From contig JAGVVW010000001.1 of NCBI GenBank assembly GCA_018304635.1, positions 1 through 43,692 on the forward strand: a DNA stretch of 43,692 nucleotides. The letters run 5' to 3'. The notes below the pieces were generated by a model, which had not been told where the DNA came from, ran no database searches, and saw nothing but the letters and a program-made list of their open reading frames with translations. The position numbers and the translations under genes are program-made. Numbering within the stretch: the first letter of the stretch is position 1; each line of letters starts with the position of its first letter. Source of the DNA: Candidatus Aenigmatarchaeota archaeon. GTDB taxonomy: Archaea; Aenigmatarchaeota; Aenigmatarchaeia; GW2011-AR5; JACRMX01. Positions 40,700-43,692 of the stretch are shown here, piece after piece.

Positions 40700-40775
40700 A
40701 GTCACTAAAGACCTGACACATCGAAAACACTGACGAGCTTCGCTCGTCTTTCGAGTGTGTGTCAGTCGGTGAGTG
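40700..40775 (+). repeat. Hairpin-element insertion in a peripheral 23S helix
   Basis: TGACACA (40714-40720) / TGTGTCA (40758-40764) encloses GACGAGC-TTC-GCTCGTC followed by TTTCG (40732-40753). Expected archaeal sequence would pass from GTGGAGTCA to GGTGAGTGTAACACTACCC, so about 55-65 nt are extra. Whether it stays in mature rRNA as an expansion or is spliced could not be decided. Confidence 0.6.
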
Positions 40776-41050
40776 TAACACTACCCTTCAATTTCCATAT
40801 TGCTAACGTGAAGAAATTTGCGGACATCAGTAAATGGGCAGTTTGACTGGGGCGGTACGGCTTTGAAACGGTATCAAAGCCGCTCTAAGGTCTCCTCAGT
40901 CCGGTCAGAAATCGGGCGGCGAGTGTAAGCGCAAAAGGAGGCTTGATTGGATTCTGAACAACGAGGAATCCAAGGGCGAAAGCCTGAGCTAGCGATACGC
41001 ACATTGGCCTTGATGGCTGTGTGTGACGTCAGAAAAGCTACCCCGGGGAT

Positions 41051-41486
41051 AGATTTATAAATGTCTACTTGAAAACAGAAGCACGAAAGAAAAAGGATTT
41101 GTCTTTGGAGCAAGTCACGACGGTATAGTTTATTACAGAGAAAACAAGAACTAATATGGATTGGAAATTGATCAAAAATCCAGAGAATGGCTATAAGAAA
41201 TCTAGAATTAGTTCTTGCACAAAACATAGATTTCCAGATAGGATTTCTTCAAGGAATTTTCGATGCAAAAGGAAGTGTTCGTTTAAATCGCAAACACATA
41301 ACAACAAATTCTAATAACATGAAAACAATTTCCGTCGTTACGCGATTGCTCAATGATATATGAATTAACATTGGTAAACCCTTTAATAATTTATCTGAAT
41401 TTAGGAAATTTGTCGATTTTATACATCCTGAAAAGAAACGAAGACTTCGAATGCTTTTGTAATGAAATCGTTTGTAAATCCCTCAA
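41051..41486 (+). other. 23S intron 7, BHB type, 436 nt, in the peptidyl-transferase loop
   Basis: Central helix GGGG/CCTC (one G-U), bulges ATA and AAA, inner helix GATTTATAAA/TTTGTAAATC. Splicing gives CCCCGGGGAT-AATGG, restoring GGGGAUAA at E. coli 2449/2450. Carries an endonuclease relic. Confidence 0.87.
41095..41462 (+). pseudogene. Two-motif LAGLIDADG endonuclease relic in intron 7
   Basis: One frame reads GFVFGASHDGIVYYRENKN; another YGLEIDQKSREWL; then IDFQIGFLQGIFDAKGSVRLNRKHITTNSNNMKTISVVTRLLNDI, a TGA stop, and INIGKPFNNLSEFRKFVDFIHPEKKRRLRMLL. These follow I-DmoI-like order: first motif, strand, second motif (FLQGIFDAKGSV, catalytic D kept), and C-terminal half. At least one frameshift and two or more in-frame stops make it a dead gene. 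Confidence 0.8.
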
Positions 41487-41514
41487 AATGGTGTCGTAGC
41501 GGGTTAGAGTTCAT

Positions 41515-41558
41515 AATCCGCGCTCTTCCATAAAAGAAGAATAGACGCGGTTGAACCT
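41515..41558 (+). other. 23S intron 8, BHB type, 44 nt mini-intron in helix 89
   Basis: Central helix GTTC/GAAC, bulges ATA and CTA, outer GA/TC, inner CCGCG/CGCGG. Splicing gives GAGTTCAT-ATCGAC, identical to the conserved 23S sequence. It follows intron 7 after only 28 nt of exon. Confidence 0.88.
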
Positions 41559-41615
41559 ATCGACCCCGCGTGTTGCGGCGTCGCTGTCGGCTCCCCCTCT
41601 CCTGGCTGTGCAGAA

Positions 41616-41710
41616 AAGCCTTTTTATGCCCTTTCTTTTTCAAAAAAAGAAAGTGCATCCGGAAAGAAAAATTCTTTTTGGAAAAATCTTTGTATAAAAA
41701 GGTTCTGCAA
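41616..41710 (+). other. 23S intron 9, BHB type, 95 nt, no ORF
   Basis: Central helix GCAG/CTGC, bulges AAA and AAG, inner helix AGCCTTTTTAT/ATAAAAAGGTT. Splicing gives GGCTGTGCAGAA-GCAGCCAAGG, the archaeal consensus. Confidence 0.9.
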
Positions 41711-42047
41711 GCAGCCAAGGGTGCCGGAGTTCACGGATTAAAAGGGGACGTTAGCTGGGTTCAGAACGGCGTGAGCCAGTTTGGTCTATATCTGTCGGAA
41801 GTGCTAATGCCTGAGAGGAAGGGACAATAAGTACGAAAGGAACATTTTCCCGGGGCCTCTGGTTTATCAGCTGTCTGATAAGGCAAGTTGAGTAGCTACG
41901 CCCTAATGGATAACACCTGAAAGCATCTAAGGTGTAAGCCATTCTCAAAACAAGGCATTCGGCTGGAGCAAGACGACTCCTCTATGGAGCAGGGGTGTAA
42001 GCATCAAGCTTCGGCGAGATGTTCAGCCCACTGTTTCCTATGCTAAT

Positions 42048-42070
42048 GCTAGCTTCCAAATTCCAAACGC
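42048..42070 (+). other. 3' strand of the pre-23S processing stem
   Basis: GCTAGCTT (42048-42055) and TCCAAACGC (42062-42070) pair with 36642-36649 and 36627-36635. See the 5' strand. Confidence 0.8.
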
Positions 42071-42119
42071 TTATGAGAAAAATATTGCAAAAGACAAAAT
42101 CTGTGAAATCAAATATCCA

Positions 42120-42365
42120 TGATGAAACATGGGGAGATATGTTTTCGAGATCCCTTATGGAAATTGGAAATTTGTATAACTTCCAAAATATTGCGAACTT
42201 GATGGATTAACTATAGAAAGATGTAAAACATTGTGCAATGGCCGGGATGGGTTGTATAATTCTTATTGTCGTGTTGTTCAAAAAGATAATTGGTATCCTG
42301 TTGAAGTCATGATAGAACAGGGATTCCTAAAATCCCTTGAAAGTTTAGATCAGCTTAGGCTGTAG
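42120..42365 (+). pseudogene. Possible decayed coding region after the 23S gene
   Basis: Of the 328 bp between 23S and rtcA, this part reads like protein in two frames: MKHGEICFRDPLWKLEICITSK, then after a one-base shift CELDGLTIERCKTLCNGRDGLYNSYCRV, a short polar stretch, then NWYPVEVMIEQGFLKSLESLDQLRL and a stop. I do not recognise it. No 5S rRNA is visible here. Confidence 0.3.
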
Positions 42366-42398
42366 TGTTGCTATAGAAATTTACTTGCATTGTGTGTA

Positions 42399-43493
42399 CT
42401 ATTGATTCTTCCTGCATCCAACTTCCCAACATCTGTCTTTTTTTCTGATTTCGTATTTCATGTCCATGAACTGTTCAACGACCCATATGTTTGTTTCCAG
42501 ATGCTTTGTGACTTCTGAAACAGTTACGCTACATTCGCCGAATTTTTTCGTAATAAATGCCATGTAAGGAATGAATTGGTCACCCATATTCTTGTCCATC
42601 CATGCGCCAGTGTTGAATTCTTTTTTTAACTCACCTGCACAAATCTCTCCGATCTTTTCTGATTTTAATCCGGGTTTTCCAAGAACATCTACTCCTATGG
42701 AAACATTGCCACGTTGAATGTTTGCATGCAAAACCGATCCTGGGGATAATGATGAAACGTATTCGTTTCGAATGTTTTTTATTTCACATTCAAAATTTGA
42801 ATGTGAAATGTATCCCTCATGATTTATCATGGGGGATTTGATTTCTATGCCTTTCAAATGATCCTTGAAAGCCTGTAACTGCCTTTCGCAAACTTTTGCC
42901 TGCCTGAGAACATCAGATGCACAGGAAGTTACATTACAAATATTTTCAGTGGTTGTATCTATTTCTAATGGTTTTAGTTCTTTTTGTTTTATTTCTACAT
43001 CCACTAAGCCGCCGCCTTTTGGATAAAATCCGTGTTTATTAATTACTGTATTTATATCAATTCCGATTTCTTTCATATAGTGAGCAAAGACGTTATTGAA
43101 ATAGAAAATGCTTGGGCTCCATGCAACAGCAGTCCCGCCTAAGATACTGAATACAAACTTTTCTTTTGAAGAAAGTGCAAATGGAACCAGTGTTTGAAGA
43201 ACCAATGTTATTGATCCTGCTGTTTCTATCCCGATATTATAACTACCGGGGGTGATTTTTTTAGGAATAAACTCTATCTTTTCTGAACCGATTTTTAGAC
43301 CGCTGGTATCTGCATTACATATATGAGCTGCTGCTTCAATGCCTTTAAGATGCTGCATCTTCAATCCTGGTGTTGGGCGATTAGCACGTATGCTATGAAT
43401 CTCAACGGGCTTTTGCGTCAGCGCTGACAAAGCCACAGCTGTTCTTAGTATCTGTCCGCCGCCTTCATGATAAGAACCGTCAATTTTGAGCAT
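42399..43493 (-). CDS. rtcA: RNA 3'-terminal phosphate cyclase
   Basis: A 364-aa RtcA, which converts RNA 3'-phosphate ends to 2',3'-cyclic phosphates via an enzyme-AMP intermediate. The family N-terminus is DGSYHEGGGQILRTAVALSALTQKPVEIHSIRANRPTPGLKMQHL; GLKIGSEKIEFIP, GTAVAWSPSIFYF and HGFYPKGGGLVDVEI are conserved; the nucleophilic histidine that takes AMP fits TKHLETNIWVVEQF near the end. The ORF-track TTG at 43511 is replaced by ATG 43493 (MLKIDGSYHE); an ATTTATATC box about 25 nt upstream suggests a leaderless mRNA. The enzyme may act on ends left by RNA splicing or repair, which is notable beside an intron-filled rRNA gene. Confidence 0.94.
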   Translation of the reverse strand: MLKIDGSYHEGGGQILRTAVALSALTQKPVEIHSIRANRPTPGLKMQHLKGIEAAAHICNADTSGLKIGSEKIEFIPKKITPGSYNIGIETAGSITLVLQTLVPFALSSKEKFVFSILGGTAVAWSPSIFYFNNVFAHYMKEIGIDINTVINKHGFYPKGGGLVDVEIKQKELKPLEIDTTTENICNVTSCASDVLRQAKVCERQLQAFKDHLKGIEIKSPMINHEGYISHSNFECEIKNIRNEYVSSLSPGSVLHANIQRGNVSIGVDVLGKPGLKSEKIGEICAGELKKEFNTGAWMDKNMGDQFIPYMAFITKKFGECSVTVSEVTKHLETNIWVVEQFMDMKYEIRKKDRCWEVGCRKNQ

Positions 43494-43557
43494 GAAATAA
43501 ATTGGCAGCAAGATATAAATATTGGGGGGTTTACTTTCAGTTTGTGTATGATGAAAG

Positions 43558-43593
43558 TTTTCTCTGCCTGTTTTTCAACGGAGGCAGAGAAAA
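43558..43593. terminator. Perfect 12-bp hairpin upstream of rtcA
   Basis: TTTTCTCTGCCT (43558-43569) and AGGCAGAGAAAA (43582-43593) are exact reverse complements with a 12-nt loop. It may end a transcript entering from the right or be a regulatory structure. Confidence 0.45.
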
Positions 43594-43692
43594 TTGATCA
43601 TGCTGGAAAACATACATAAATCGAAAGGAATCGTTATCAGGTCTTGATCGGATCGATAACTTCAATAAAATCTATTTTTTTAAATGAGTTAT

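Larger units (their letters stand above)
36650..42047 (+). rRNA. 23S ribosomal RNA gene interrupted by at least nine introns
   Basis: Conserved 23S blocks run in order: GGCGATGAAGG near the 5' end; GAGCCTGAAA (37282); GATCTAGG (37459); TAAGGTCCCTAAGTACTG (38275); CGGGGCTAAG (38546); GGTTAATATTCCGT (38803); ACCGACACAGGT (39024); the tRNA-contact helix 69 region TAACTCTA/TTAAGG; ATGGGAAGAGTAGACCCCGTGGAGC (40590); GTTTGACTGGGGCGGTACGG (40842); CCCCGGGGAT (41041); CTGTCGGCTCC (41584); AGTACGAAAGGAAC (41830); CTGAAAGCATCTAAGG (41919). Ends are inferred from the processing stem, within a few nt. Introns are listed separately; removing them leaves about 2.9 kb. 16S and 5S genes are absent here. Confidence 0.95.

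Noticed and set aside
41570-41948. ORFs inside the 3' part of 23S (86 aa and 65 aa)
   Set aside because: They lie in conserved rRNA and intron 9 and have no protein family features.
42071-42398. 5S rRNA after 23S
   Set aside because: No 5S-like conserved sequence or fold was recognised in the interval on either strand.
42399-43493. Inactive RtcA lacking the catalytic histidine
   Set aside because: I first compared the wrong segment (KNMGDQF); the histidine that receives AMP corresponds to TKHLETN near the C-terminus and is present.

Overview
This window is archaeal chromosomal DNA, about one third G+C. Evidence includes an archaeal-type AlaRS, an HMf-like histone, RadA and a zinc-finger RPA side by side, archaeal FtsZ, ribosomal proteins L1, P0 and archaeal L12, an AMMECR1/Memo/AmrS set, and bulge-helix-bulge (BHB) introns. 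TATA-like boxes about 25 nt before many starts suggest leaderless transcripts. Short genes, many small toxin-antitoxin-like modules, a divergent 23S rRNA and no 16S or 5S beside the 23S suggest a reduced-genome DPANN-like lineage; the phylum cannot be fixed by eye.

Layout. 1-2.8 kb: ftsZ and an FKBP-type prolyl isomerase. 2.8-5 kb: a wrecked transposase and an HEPN/MNT toxin-antitoxin pair with a phased operator. 5-8.2 kb: a membrane coiled-coil protein, then rpl1, rplP0 and rpl12. 8.2-12.2 kb: PPC, cupin, SPFH, a convergent RelB/RelE pair and two nucleotidyltransferase modules with small partner ORFs missed by the ORF track. 12.3-15.3 kb: AMMECR1, Memo, a Ham1-like NTPase and the AmrS radical-SAM enzyme; the Ham1 gene is flanked by a 28-bp direct repeat of the start of memo. 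15.4-19 kb: alaS and a tRNA-Gln(CTG) gene with a 100-nt insertion in its D-loop. 19-25 kb: a membrane-tethered HerA-like ATPase behind two tandem small paralogues, thioredoxin reductase, dCMP deaminase and regulators. 25.2-28 kb: histone, RPA, RadA with an AT-hook-like tail, and a PRC-barrel protein. 28.2-30.5 kb: an AAA+/winged-helix ATPase next to about 600 bp of TTCAC/GTGAA iterons spaced one DNA turn apart, a candidate replication origin or partition-like site. 30.6-36.3 kb: an OB-fold protein, sugar nucleotidyltransferase and phosphohexomutase, an AAA_14 ATPase with a wrecked relative, and a flippase-like protein.

36.6-42.05 kb is one 23S rRNA gene swollen to about 5.4 kb. By matching the conserved rRNA sequence I resolve nine introns: eight of archaeal BHB type (114, 46, 456, 90, 256, 436, 44 and 95 nt) and one 790-nt group I intron at the position equivalent to E. 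coli U1931. In each BHB case cutting after the second nucleotide of each bulge restores a recognisable 23S junction. Exons as short as 21 and 28 nt lie between introns. Four introns carry LAGLIDADG endonuclease genes in different stages of decay. Further insertions in the GTPase-centre loop, the helix 69 loop and a peripheral helix could not be resolved. Removing the resolved introns and two of these insertions leaves about 2.9 kb, a normal archaeal length. The window ends with rtcA.

A second theme is a dispersed hairpin (stem such as GACGAGC/GCTCGTC next to TTTCG) with covarying stems, found in ribosomal-protein spacers, the tRNA insertion, the 23S leader and the 23S gene itself. Features were called from the sequence and from memory of gene families; no search or folding program was run.
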